Source of the DNA: Chloroflexota bacterium
GTDB lineage: Bacteria > Chloroflexota > Anaerolineae > J102
Assembly (NCBI GenBank): GCA_024276255.1
Contig: JAJRXO010000091.1
Span: 1-13,717 of the forward strand
DNA length: 13,717 nucleotides
Reading direction: 5' to 3'
The notes under the pieces are model-generated. The model saw nothing but the letters and a program-made list of their open reading frames with translations. It ran no database searches and was not told where the DNA came from. Below, in pieces: positions 1-6,994 of the stretch. A program made the translations under genes and the position numbers. Every line of letters starts with the position of its first letter. Positions within the stretch are counted from its first letter, which is position 1.

Positions 1-385
1 GTCGCCGTGGCGACCCTGTACACAGGCATCTACCTCGCCCAAATCTTCGGCCTGAGCCCGGCCGGCTACATTGGGTCCGCATTACAACGTGCCCAACACC
101 TGGCTCAACCTGGGCTGCGGATTGACCCTTGCGACCGGGCTCTCGGCTCGCACCGCCGATGACTTTGGCGTATTATTTCAAACACTGATCTTGGCGCACC
201 ATGGCCGCCAGGAGCCGGCCACGCGGCCAGTAGGAATACCCTATGTAAAAGATGGAAGGGAAACATTCCTGGCCCCGCCACCTATCACCCAATTAGCGCA
301 AAAAGCCCGGTCGCTGGGCTATGATCCCGGCACGCTCACCGTGGCAGAGATGCTGAGCCAATTTCAGGCGCTGACGCAGAAATAA
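1..385 (+). CDS. C-terminal part of an unrecognised protein, with an apparent frameshift
   Basis: The gene enters from the left edge. Frame 1 is open from base 1 to a TGA at 160-162 and starts with strongly coding codons (mostly C or G in third position), encoding VAVATLYTGIYLAQIFGLSPAGYIG. From about base 76 the coding signal moves to frame 2, which stays open to the TAA at 383-385. Dropping one G from the GGG at 73-75 joins the two as ...SPAGYIG-PHYNVPNTWLNL..., which continues to a plausible C-terminus, SLGYDPGTLTVAEMLSQF. This points to a one-base insertion, either a real mutation or a sequence error. A TTG at 71 could in principle start a 104-aa protein, but the good coding signal upstream argues against it. 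I do not recognise the family, and no catalytic motif is evident. No terminator follows; the next promoter begins 14 bases downstream. Confidence 0.55.
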
Positions 386-398
386 ATCAGGGAATGAC

Positions 399-427
399 TT
401 GCTAACGTAAAGAGACAATGGCATAAT
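399..427 (+). promoter_or_regulatory. Candidate sigma-70-type promoter giving a leaderless mRNA
   Basis: A -35-like TTGCTA (399-404, 4 of 6 to TTGACA), a 17-base spacer and a -10-like CATAAT (422-427, 5 of 6 to TATAAT) lie directly before the ATG at 435. Seven bases separate the -10 from the ATG, so transcription would start at or next to the start codon. There is no Shine-Dalgarno sequence, which fits leaderless translation. This is inferred from motif match and spacing only. Confidence 0.45.
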
Positions 428-434
428 ATCTACC

Positions 435-1361
435 ATGAAACGATTCCCCATTGTTGTTCTCATCACCCTGCTGCTTCTCATCCTTGCCATTCCCGCCTCT
501 GCCCAGGGCCCGGTGGCACTGAGTGAACTCGACATCAAACTCTGGCCCGAATTCGACGATCCCCGTCTGCTGGTCATCATCGATGGTCAGCTCACAGAAT
601 CCAGCCCCCACATCAATGTCCCCGTACCAGCGGGCGCCTTCATCAACGCCGTGGCCTCGGCCGCGGATGACGGGCAGTTGCTCAACATCCCCTGGGAATC
701 CGGCACCGACGCCAATGGCAACCCCGTGCTGATCCTGACGCCGCAAACACTCCACTTCCGCGTCGAATACTACGTGCCCCTCACGGTACAGAACGAACAG
801 CGCACCATCGATTTCAAGATTCCGCCCAATAGCTTCAGCGCCAACGCCGTCTCCATCGAAGTGCTGCTGCCCCCTGACAGCACGGATGTCAAGCTCAACC
901 CGGCTGCCGACGCCAACCAGATCACACCGGACAGGGCGCTGCTTTATGGCCGCAATGTGGGCGCTGTATCCGCCGATCAGGTCATCAGTCAGACTATCAG
1001 CTATCGAAATCCCACCGGCGCCATGACCATGCCCGAGACTCCCAAAGAACCGGCTGTGGCGGCCCCCACACCGGCGCCGGTCAGCAACAACCCGCAACAA
1101 TCCGCAGGCGGCCCCGACTGGATGCTGATTGGCCTGGCCACGGCAGCCGTCCTGCTGATCGCCATCGGCGGCTACGGCCTCTGGCGCACCAGCCGGCCCG
1201 AGCTCGAACCCGAGATCATCGAGCCAGCCTCCCGGCCGCGTCGAAAAAAATCCAAAAAGATCACCGCTCCCCGGGGCAAAGATCAGTTTTGCCGCAACTG
1301 CGGCACGCCTTTCCTGCCCGACGATCGTTTCTGCCGCAAATGCGGTACCAAACGACGCTGA
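435..1361 (+). CDS. Signal-peptide membrane protein with a C-terminal cytoplasmic zinc ribbon
   Basis: The 308-aa protein has a hydrophobic signal peptide (residues 1-23, cleavage likely after ASA), an extracytoplasmic domain rich in predicted beta strands (about 25-195), a Pro/Ala-rich linker (about 200-226), a transmembrane helix (about 229-250), a basic stretch RPRRKKSKK (268-275 region), and a zinc ribbon at the very end. The ribbon has two CxxC knuckles, C286/C289 and C300/C303, of the zinc_ribbon_2 type. Topology puts the ribbon in the cytoplasm and the beta domain outside. No enzyme motif is visible; a sensory or scaffold role is possible but unproven. The gene stands alone, with its own candidate promoter in front and an intrinsic terminator behind. 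A 342-aa antisense ORF covers the same stretch but shows no domain. Confidence 0.88.
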   Translation: MKRFPIVVLITLLLLILAIPASAQGPVALSELDIKLWPEFDDPRLLVIIDGQLTESSPHINVPVPAGAFINAVASAADDGQLLNIPWESGTDANGNPVLILTPQTLHFRVEYYVPLTVQNEQRTIDFKIPPNSFSANAVSIEVLLPPDSTDVKLNPAADANQITPDRALLYGRNVGAVSADQVISQTISYRNPTGAMTMPETPKEPAVAAPTPAPVSNNPQQSAGGPDWMLIGLATAAVLLIAIGGYGLWRTSRPELEPEIIEPASRPRRKKSKKITAPRGKDQFCRNCGTPFLPDDRFCRKCGTKRR

Positions 1362-1392
1362 TCCCTGTTCCCCCTGGCCCGTTCCGTTCTTC

Positions 1393-1422
1393 AAGCCGGT
1401 GATCTCTCCACCGGCTTTTTTT
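1393..1422 (+). terminator. Rho-independent terminator
   Basis: A 9-bp perfect stem (AAGCCGGTG at 1393-1401 with CACCGGCTT at 1409-1417), a 7-base loop and a run of seven T (1416-1422) lie 32 bases after the zinc-ribbon gene stop. This separates that gene from the sigma factor gene. Confidence 0.88.
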
Positions 1423-1461
1423 GTGATCATGATCTTTCACCCGGGATTCAGCTGCCCCGGC

Positions 1462-1485
1462 GGAACAAAATGATCAATTGGCGTA
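1462..1485 (+). promoter_or_regulatory. Candidate ECF-type promoter before the sigma factor gene
   Basis: GGAAC (1462-1466) and CGTA (1482-1485) are separated by 15 bases. ECF sigma factors commonly use a -35 with GGAAC or GAAAC and a -10 with CGTA or CGTC, and often transcribe their own operon. The spacer is one or two bases shorter than the best-known cases (e.g. B. subtilis SigW), so this is a suggestion only. Confidence 0.35.
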
Positions 1486-1600
1486 AAAGTTCAGCAGAGC
1501 CCGTACTGAAACCCACCCTTTGGACGTCTCCTTTTACAGAAACACAGCACCCTTTTCCGCAATCAGCCCCCCGCTCAGCAGCACCCCACGCGATGGCGCC

Positions 1601-2185
1601 ATGACAGCCGAACAGGCCGAGTTGCTACGCCAGGCCCGGGAACGGGACCCCGCCGCACTCACACGCATCTACGACACATACGCGCCCAAGATATACGCCT
1701 ACCTCTATCGGCAGGTAGGTGATGCTGCACGCGCCGAGGATCTCACCTCCGCCACCTTCCTGAAAATGCTGGAGGCGCTTGATCGCGATCAATTCGCTAA
1801 CGACAGTCTGCAATCATGGCTTTATCGCATTGCTTACAACACCCTGGTGGATGATGCCCGCCGCCGCAAGCGACGGCCTGTCGCCTCTTTGCACGAAGGT
1901 ATCAGCATGCCACCCCACACGCTCCCGGAGCGCATCGTTGACAACCGTGTTGAACGCGAAGAACTCATCCGGGCCGTACATCAGCTCTCCACGGATCAGC
2001 GGAATGTCATCATCCTCCGTTTCGGCGAAGGCCTCACAGCTCCCCAGGTGGGTAAGATACTCGGCAAAAGCGAAGAAGCTGTACGGGCGTTACAGCGCAG
2101 AGGACTGGTGAATTTACGCAAGATCCTGAACACATCTCCCCTGACATCTCCCCCGGCCACCATCGTGCCCACTTCCCAATCATGA
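1601..2185 (+). CDS. RNA polymerase sigma factor, ECF subfamily
   Basis: From the ATG at 1601 the protein is 194 aa, a normal ECF length. Region 2 is about residues 13-85: the ALTRIYDTYAPKIYAYLYRQ helix, AEDLTSATFLKMLEAL, then the promoter-melting segment SWLYRIAYNTLVDDARRRKR. Region 4 (about 127-180) contains LSTDQRNVIILRFGEGLTAPQ and the helix-turn-helix VGKILGKSEEAVRALQRRGL that binds the -35 element. The frame stays open upstream to a TTG at 1520 (221 aa), but the extra 27 residues are low-complexity and lie outside the domain, so 1601 is preferred; neither start has a convincing Shine-Dalgarno site. The stop overlaps the next start as ATGA (2182-2185), implying translational coupling with the probable anti-sigma factor. 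The signal and target genes cannot be read from the sequence. Confidence 0.9.
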   Translation: MTAEQAELLRQARERDPAALTRIYDTYAPKIYAYLYRQVGDAARAEDLTSATFLKMLEALDRDQFANDSLQSWLYRIAYNTLVDDARRRKRRPVASLHEGISMPPHTLPERIVDNRVEREELIRAVHQLSTDQRNVIILRFGEGLTAPQVGKILGKSEEAVRALQRRGLVNLRKILNTSPLTSPPATIVPTSQS

Positions 2186-3126
2186 CCACGACTCAGCACG
2201 ATCTCCTCCTCGACCAGGCTCTGAACGAAATCCTGGCTGGCCATCCCAACGGCAAGGCCAGTCAACTGGATGTCGATCTACTGTCATTGCTGCCCCTGGC
2301 CCATGACCTGCGCCTGGCCATGGCCGAAGTTCCGCCGCCGCCTCACGGCTTGCGGCCCGGACGGTCGGCCTTTTTGAGCGCGGCCGCGGCTACAAAACCC
2401 CGGCGGCGATTAAGCTGGCCTGGTTTGCCGGGTTTGCTCCGTGTATGGCAGGGAACAGCACCCATGATAGCCGTGCTGCTGCTGGCGCTGCTACTGGCGT
2501 TCGGCCTGCGCAACCGGGTAGTGCCGGCAGGACCCAGCGCTCCCACACCGCCCGTCGGCACCCAGGCTGCGCCCTCACCAGCAGCCCCTCTGATGATCCC
2601 GGCCCTCACCCGCGTGCCGTCGGCTACCCCCACACTCACGCCCACCCTTACGCCGACCCAAACCCCAACCACCCCGCCCACAGCCAGCCCCACGCCGCAA
2701 CCCACTGCCCCTCCCACACCGCTGCCCACCGCCACTCCCACATCGCAGACGGCGATCATTGCTCCGGCAGTGCCCAGCCCCACGCCACAACCCACGGCCA
2801 CGCCGTTACCCCCCTCCCCCACGCCGCAACCACCACAGCCCACTCCCCTGCTCCCTACCGCGACTCCACTCCCGCCCACGCCGACCCCCATTCCTCCCAC
2901 GGCAACCCGCGTGCCGCCACCCACCTCGACGCCGACCGCTGTGCCACCGACGCCCATCGCCACCCGCCCGCCGCAGGTCACGCCCACTGTTCAAATCGAT
3001 CTCACCCCGGCTGTCGCCTCCCCCACCCCCACGGCCACCAGCACCCCACCCATCCGGCCTCGCCCCTGGCCCACGACTACACCCGGCCTTACGCCTGAAC
3101 CGCCGAGCACGCCGTTGCCATACTGA
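2182..3126 (+). CDS. Probable membrane-bound anti-sigma factor with Pro/Thr-rich outer tail
   Basis: The 314-aa protein has a short cytoplasmic N-terminus (1-90) with leucine-rich helices (LLLDQALNEILAG, VDLLSLLPLAHDLRLAMAEV) followed by PPPPHGLRPGRSAFLSAAAA, one transmembrane helix (about 93-109), and about 200 residues of Pro/Thr/Ser-rich sequence (PTPTPTPQPTA type) with no folded domain. The N-terminal layout resembles short cytoplasmic segments next to ECF sigma genes in Chloroflexota and Actinobacteria (DUF5667-like, from memory). There is no His-Cys-Cys zinc motif of the ZAS anti-sigma fold. The ATGA overlap with the sigma gene is the main evidence for an anti-sigma role: holding the sigma factor at the membrane until an envelope signal arrives. 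The outer tail could act as a wall-spanning stalk. The gene ends 10 bases from the convergent M23 gene, with no room for a terminator. Confidence 0.75.
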   Translation: MTTTQHDLLLDQALNEILAGHPNGKASQLDVDLLSLLPLAHDLRLAMAEVPPPPHGLRPGRSAFLSAAAATKPRRRLSWPGLPGLLRVWQGTAPMIAVLLLALLLAFGLRNRVVPAGPSAPTPPVGTQAAPSPAAPLMIPALTRVPSATPTLTPTLTPTQTPTTPPTASPTPQPTAPPTPLPTATPTSQTAIIAPAVPSPTPQPTATPLPPSPTPQPPQPTPLLPTATPLPPTPTPIPPTATRVPPPTSTPTAVPPTPIATRPPQVTPTVQIDLTPAVASPTPTATSTPPIRPRPWPTTTPGLTPEPPSTPLPY

Positions 3127-3136
3127 GGGCAGGATA

Positions 3137-4033
3137 TTAATGTGGAGGTTGGGGCGGCAGATAAGGCAACGGGTCAACTCGCACACGGCCCTTGCGCACT
3201 TCAAAATGCACGTGCGGGCCCGTGGAATTGCCGGTAGAGCCCACAGCGCCGATCATCTCGCCGCGGCTTACACGCTGGCCAACCTGCACCCACGGCCCCT
3301 TGAGATGGCTGTACAACGTCAGCAGGCCATTCTTGTGCCGGATCACCACCGAATAGCCATAGCCGGTAAACAACCAGCCTGCCCGCGTGACAACCCCGTC
3401 GCCGGCCGCGTACACAGGCGAGCCATAGGGGGTAGCAATATCGAGGGCGCGGTGTCGGGATGAATAGAATTGGGTGATGTAACCGCGCAGGGGCCAGGCA
3501 AACGTCGCCTGGGTTGAGGGATCAGGCGGGGGGATGTTTAGCGATCGATATCCACCGGGGATAAACACGGTCTGGCCCACGCGCAGCCGGCCGCCTACAA
3601 TGCGGTTGGGGCCATAGCCCAGCAACACATCCGGGGCCACGTTCCACTTTCGGGCCAGGCTTTGCAGGGTATCGCCTTTCTGTACATCTACCACCACACC
3701 CACGGCAGGCGGAATTCGCAACACCGTATCCAGGGGCAACACATCGGGGTTGCGCGCCAGAGCAGGGTTGCTGTAGCGCAGGCTATCCACATCCAGGCCA
3801 AATCGGGCTGCAATCAGCCATAAGGTATCGCCGGAATGGACGGTGTAGGTGATTACTCCCCGCCGCAAAGCCATCTCCTGATCCCACTGCAGCCGACAAT
3901 CATCGACGCTGGTGTCGGCGGGCACCACGCAGGGAGAGGCCTGCGTGAGCAACGGTGTAAACATTAAGTACAGGAACGTCCCAGCCATCGCCAGGGCGAA
4001 GCTCAATTGTCGCCTGTTTTTGCGGTTCAGCAT
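3137..4033 (-). CDS. LysM-domain M23 family metallopeptidase (peptidoglycan endopeptidase)
   Basis: The 298-aa protein has a hydrophobic export segment (about 11-32), two LysM domains (about 61-108, YTVHSGDTLWLIAARFGLDV; and 114-160, VVDVQKGDTLQSLARKWNV) that bind glycan chains, and a C-terminal M23/LytM domain (about 180-285). The zinc site is intact: H194 and D198 (HRALD), H274 and H276 (HVH), with H243 (YSHL) as the further conserved histidine. It should cut peptide cross-links outside the membrane. It lies 64 bases downstream of murF-alr on the same strand, pairing wall precursor synthesis with wall cutting, but its own candidate promoter in the gap suggests it can be transcribed separately. 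There is no Shine-Dalgarno site. Which bond is cut cannot be told from sequence. Confidence 0.93.
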   Translation of the reverse strand: MLNRKNRRQLSFALAMAGTFLYLMFTPLLTQASPCVVPADTSVDDCRLQWDQEMALRRGVITYTVHSGDTLWLIAARFGLDVDSLRYSNPALARNPDVLPLDTVLRIPPAVGVVVDVQKGDTLQSLARKWNVAPDVLLGYGPNRIVGGRLRVGQTVFIPGGYRSLNIPPPDPSTQATFAWPLRGYITQFYSSRHRALDIATPYGSPVYAAGDGVVTRAGWLFTGYGYSVVIRHKNGLLTLYSHLKGPWVQVGQRVSRGEMIGAVGSTGNSTGPHVHFEVRKGRVRVDPLPYLPPQPPH

Positions 4034-4039
4034 GGGGCG

Positions 4040-4069
4040 ATCTTAGCACGATGGTCAAGGCAATGCCAA
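4040..4069 (-). promoter_or_regulatory. Candidate promoter of the LysM-M23 gene, leaderless
   Basis: On the minus strand TTGGCA (4069-4064, 5 of 6 to TTGACA), an 18-base spacer and TAAGAT (4045-4040, 4 of 6 to TATAAT) precede the ATG at 4033 by six bases. Transcription would start at or almost at the ATG, and no Shine-Dalgarno site is present. The -35 hexamer overlaps one arm of the inverted repeat at 4058-4099. Confidence 0.4.
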
Positions 4070-4099
4070 AAAATGATCCTGGTTTGCCTGGCATTGCCT
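4058..4099. repeat. Perfect 10-bp inverted repeat between murF-alr and the M23 gene
   Basis: AGGCAATGCC (4058-4067) and GGCATTGCCT (4090-4099) are perfect reverse complements, separated by 22 bases. One arm overlaps the murF-alr stop codon; the other overlaps the candidate -35 of the M23 gene. On the minus strand the T run lies inside the loop rather than after the stem, so it is not a standard terminator. A regulator-binding dyad or an RNA hairpin limiting read-through are both possible. Confidence 0.6.
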
Positions 4100-6710
4100 A
4101 TTCGGGCAGACGCGGCACCCGCGCCAGAATCACGCTGATCACCTCGTAATTGATCGTGCCCAGCCGCGCCGCCACCTCATCCGCGGTAATGCATTCATTG
4201 CCCTGGCGACCGATCAATACGACCTCGTCGCCCGGCCGCACGCCGGGAATATGCGACACGTCGATCGTCGTTTGATCCATGCTCACACGGCCCACCAGGG
4301 GCGCCCGTTGCCCGCGCACCAACACATAGCCCCAGTTCCGCGGCGCCCGACGAAAACCATCAGCATAACCCACGGGGATCACGGCAATCGTCTGTTCGTG
4401 CGATGTGCGATAGGTGAGGCCGTAGCCAATCGGCGCGTGGGGGGGCAATGTTTTCACCTGGGCGATGGTGGTCTTCCAGGTGAGTGCGGGCCGGTAGTCG
4501 GCCGGGAAAGGAAAATCCGGGGCTGGAGAGAGGCCGTACAGGCCAATCCCCAGACGTACAGCATCGAAATGCGCATCAGGGCGCGAAAGCAGGGTGGCGG
4601 TGTTGGCGGCATGCACCAGCCGCGGGCGCAGATCCTGTTCGTCCAGAGTGGCCAGCAGATCCCGAAAACGCTGCAACTGCGTCTCGGTGAAGGGATGCTC
4701 AGGCTCGTCTGCAATGGCCATGTGCGTAAACAGCCCCACCACATCCAGATGTGGCAAAGAAGCAAGGTGGCGCAAAAAGGCCGGGACATCCTGCGGCGGC
4801 AGGCCCAGGCGCCCCATGCCCGAATCCACCTTGACATGCACTGGCGCCTGTCGATGTAAATCGGCTGCCGCCCGATTCAGCGCCCTGGCCGCGTCTACGT
4901 CATATACGGTGAGTTGAACATCGTATTGCAGGGCAGTGCGGGCCTGCCAGGGTGGGGTGTAGCCCAGGATCAGGATGGGCAGATCGATGCCGGCGCGGCG
5001 CAAAGCCTGGGCTTCTGACAGGCAGGCCACGGCCAGCATATCGACCCCGGCCTGGGTCACCACGCGGGCCACGGTTTCAGCGCCGTGGCCATACGCATCG
5101 GCCTTCAACACTGCGATCAGGCGCACGCCGGGTTGCAGGCGTCGGCGGGTGGCGCGTACGTTATCGGCCACGGCCAGGGTGTCGATCTCCAGCCATGTCG
5201 GGCGCAAGGAGTTGCGCAAGCGCAGATGCTGCCAGGCAGGGCTCTGCCGTGGCAACAAGTTGTCGGCCTGCTCCGGTTTTGCCAGCAAGGCACGGGTGAC
5301 ACGCTCCATCCGCGCCTCGCGCGACCCTTTGATCAGGCAGGTCGCAGTCGGCCCCAGCAGGGGACGCACCAGCTCGGTAGCGGCCGCCGGCGTGTCGGCC
5401 CGATAAATGTGCTCGGATGATAGTCCCCAGCGCGTGGCCGCGGCAGCCAGCACCGCTCCCTGCTCTCCCACCAGCACCAGCTCATCCACCGATGCCGCCA
5501 GATGCGGCCCCAGCGCCTCCAGCCGTTCCCTTTCCATCCTGCCCAGATCACTATGCTGGCCCAGTACGGCAATACGCGGGGAGGAGGCCCGGGCCAGCGT
5601 CTGTAGGGCCGCAATCGTGGCCGCCGGATTGGCGCCGAAGCTATCGTCCCAAAGGGTGCTGCCAGCCAATCCGGGCAACGGTCGCATGCGGCCGGGGAGC
5701 GGCCGGAATGCGGCCAGCGCCTCCCGTACATGCTCCGGGTCCACCCCCAGGGCCAGCCCCAGCGTGATCGCCGTGCGCAATGCCACAAGTTGATGGGTCC
5801 CCAGCAGTGGGTTGGGCAGCAAAAGCGGCTGCGGAAGGGCCGTAGCAACACGCTGAAAACGCACCTGTTTTTCCTGCAGCCATTTCCGCACAACCAACAT
5901 GGGGAGCGTCTCATCTGTGAGGATCAGACGACAGACAGAGGGGTCTTCGGCCTGAGCCAGGAGCTGTACGGCCCCGCCAGCGCCATGAATCAGCGTACAG
6001 ACGTCCAGGTTGTCCTTCAACCCGGTCTGATGAGGATCATCGCCGTTGATCACGGCCAAACCATTGGCGGGAAGGCTTTGCAGCAAGGAGGCTTTTTCGA
6101 CGGCGATGGCAGCTTCGCTGCCGAAGGCGCCGATGTGGGCATCGTTGATCACGGTCAGCGCCGCCACCTGTGGACGCACCATGGCGGCCAGTTCGCCGAT
6201 CTCGCCAAACGCATCGGTGCCCATTTCGATCACGGCAAAGCGGTGTTCCGGTTGCAGGCTGCCCAGGGCCAGGGGAATCCCCAGACGATCGTTGTAGCTC
6301 TGACGGGTGCGAAAGACCTGCCCCGGATACTGGCGTTCCAGCATGTCGGCCAGCAGGTCTTTGGTGGTGCTTTTGCCGCTGGAGCCGCTGATGGCAATGG
6401 GCAAGCAATCGGCCTGGCGCAGCATATAAGCCGCCCATACGCGCAGGGCGTTGGCAGTGTCGGGGACCAAAAGGGTGGTGACAGGCGGATGCTCGGGCGC
6501 CGGATGCTGGCAGAGCACCCCGGAGCAGCCGCGGCGCACGGCTTCGGCAATGAAGTCGTGACCGTCGCCAGTGGGCGTGCGCAGGGCCACGAACAACTGG
6601 CCGGCGCGCGCCAGCCGCGAATCATGGCAGAAATCCGACCAGCTGTGCTGCCGCACCGGGCCCCAGAGACGGGCGCCGGTGGCGGCCTGTAAATGTGAAA
6701 GACGAATCAT
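4098..6710 (-). CDS. murF-alr: Bifunctional MurF ligase / alanine racemase fusion
   Basis: From the ATG at 6710 the protein is 870 aa. Residues 1-473 are MurF (UDP-MurNAc-tripeptide:D-Ala-D-Ala ligase), which adds D-Ala-D-Ala to the peptidoglycan precursor using ATP: N-terminal substrate domain from MIRLSHL, P-loop GSSGKST with K113, DAHIGAFGSEAA in the ATPase core, and C-terminal GRMRPLPG...LWDDSFGANPA. Residues about 503-868 are PLP-dependent alanine racemase: PLP lysine K536 in VLKADAYGHG, K627 and R634 in VKVDSGMGRLG, catalytic tyrosine Y763 in IGYG, and GYADGFRR and GRVSMDQTTIDV. The fusion joins D-alanine supply to the step using the dipeptide; ddl is not in the window. The frame stays open to a TTG at 6821, but those 37 residues lie outside the MurF domain and are partly encoded by an intergenic repeat, so 6710 is preferred. 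No Shine-Dalgarno site is seen. The same domain order is known in Bacteroidota. Confidence 0.93.
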   Translation of the reverse strand: MIRLSHLQAATGARLWGPVRQHSWSDFCHDSRLARAGQLFVALRTPTGDGHDFIAEAVRRGCSGVLCQHPAPEHPPVTTLLVPDTANALRVWAAYMLRQADCLPIAISGSSGKSTTKDLLADMLERQYPGQVFRTRQSYNDRLGIPLALGSLQPEHRFAVIEMGTDAFGEIGELAAMVRPQVAALTVINDAHIGAFGSEAAIAVEKASLLQSLPANGLAVINGDDPHQTGLKDNLDVCTLIHGAGGAVQLLAQAEDPSVCRLILTDETLPMLVVRKWLQEKQVRFQRVATALPQPLLLPNPLLGTHQLVALRTAITLGLALGVDPEHVREALAAFRPLPGRMRPLPGLAGSTLWDDSFGANPAATIAALQTLARASSPRIAVLGQHSDLGRMERERLEALGPHLAASVDELVLVGEQGAVLAAAATRWGLSSEHIYRADTPAAATELVRPLLGPTATCLIKGSREARMERVTRALLAKPEQADNLLPRQSPAWQHLRLRNSLRPTWLEIDTLAVADNVRATRRRLQPGVRLIAVLKADAYGHGAETVARVVTQAGVDMLAVACLSEAQALRRAGIDLPILILGYTPPWQARTALQYDVQLTVYDVDAARALNRAAADLHRQAPVHVKVDSGMGRLGLPPQDVPAFLRHLASLPHLDVVGLFTHMAIADEPEHPFTETQLQRFRDLLATLDEQDLRPRLVHAANTATLLSRPDAHFDAVRLGIGLYGLSPAPDFPFPADYRPALTWKTTIAQVKTLPPHAPIGYGLTYRTSHEQTIAVIPVGYADGFRRAPRNWGYVLVRGQRAPLVGRVSMDQTTIDVSHIPGVRPGDEVVLIGRQGNECITADEVAARLGTINYEVISVILARVPRLPE

Positions 6711-6769
6711 ATGCGTTGCTCTGCACAAAAAGGAGGACGGATGTGAATCTTTGGAAGGTAAATCGGTAA

Positions 6770-6811
6770 CTATTCTGAAAATAGAATGCTGTCGTGTCAT
6801 GCTGAGTAAAT
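6770..6811 (-). repeat. Degenerate repeat: module core plus terminus of the TCATTCTGAG palindrome
   Basis: Bases 6794-6811 match 8444-8461 at 17 of 18 positions (GTGTCATxCTGAGTAAAT). Read on the minus strand, 6806-6779 also matches the right end of that palindrome plus the start of the module at 8594 (24 of 28 positions), followed by CTATTTTCAGAATAG, a degenerate copy of the module core. The same junction of palindrome and module therefore occurs twice in the window, in opposite orientations. Confidence 0.65.
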
Positions 6812-6822
6812 AAGGCGTCAAT

Positions 6823-6923
6823 GTAGGCCAGTAAACCAGAAGGCCAGCAGACCTGGAAACCAGGCCGGTTGGGGGCGGCGCCGTCTTTTCCCGGTTTTCC
6901 GGTTTACGGGTTTTCCGGGCTAC
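6823..6923. repeat. Intergenic element with inverted GTAG/CTAC ends, copy 1
   Basis: This 101-bp stretch starts GTAGGCCAG and ends CCGGGCTAC, whose reverse complement matches the start at 7 of 9 bases. Inside are a small perfect hairpin CCTGG-AAA-CCAGG (6852-6864) and a short tandem pattern of CCGGTTTTC/CGGTTTAC units (6891-6919). A related element in inverted orientation lies at 11073-11136. It falls between the glycosyltransferase stop and murF-alr, and no gene is seen there. Confidence 0.5.
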
Positions 6924-6994
6924 AGAGCATCAATAGCATGGTAGGATTCCTGCAAAAAGTCCGGTCGTCTCCTGGAAGAGGGATAAGTTAGCGC

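Noticed and set aside
402..1430. 342-aa open frame on the minus strand
   Set aside because: It is antisense to the zinc-ribbon gene, shows no domain, runs through the terminator hairpin, and is explained by GC-rich third positions of the real gene.
2343..3098. Long Gly/Val-rich (minus) and His-rich (plus) open frames over the Pro/Thr-coding stretch
   Set aside because: They are shadows of the repetitive CCC/ACG codons of the anti-sigma candidate; compositions are extreme and no start signal is present.
4058..4099. Intrinsic terminator after murF-alr
   Set aside because: The stem is strong, but on the coding strand the T run lies in the loop, before the second arm, not after it.
5730..6692. 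320-aa open frame on the plus strand
   Set aside because: It is antisense to the MurF domain, whose motifs are clear; no domain in this frame.
6711..6821. N-terminal extension of murF-alr to a TTG start
   Set aside because: The 37 residues do not belong to the MurF domain and part of the DNA is an intergenic repeat.
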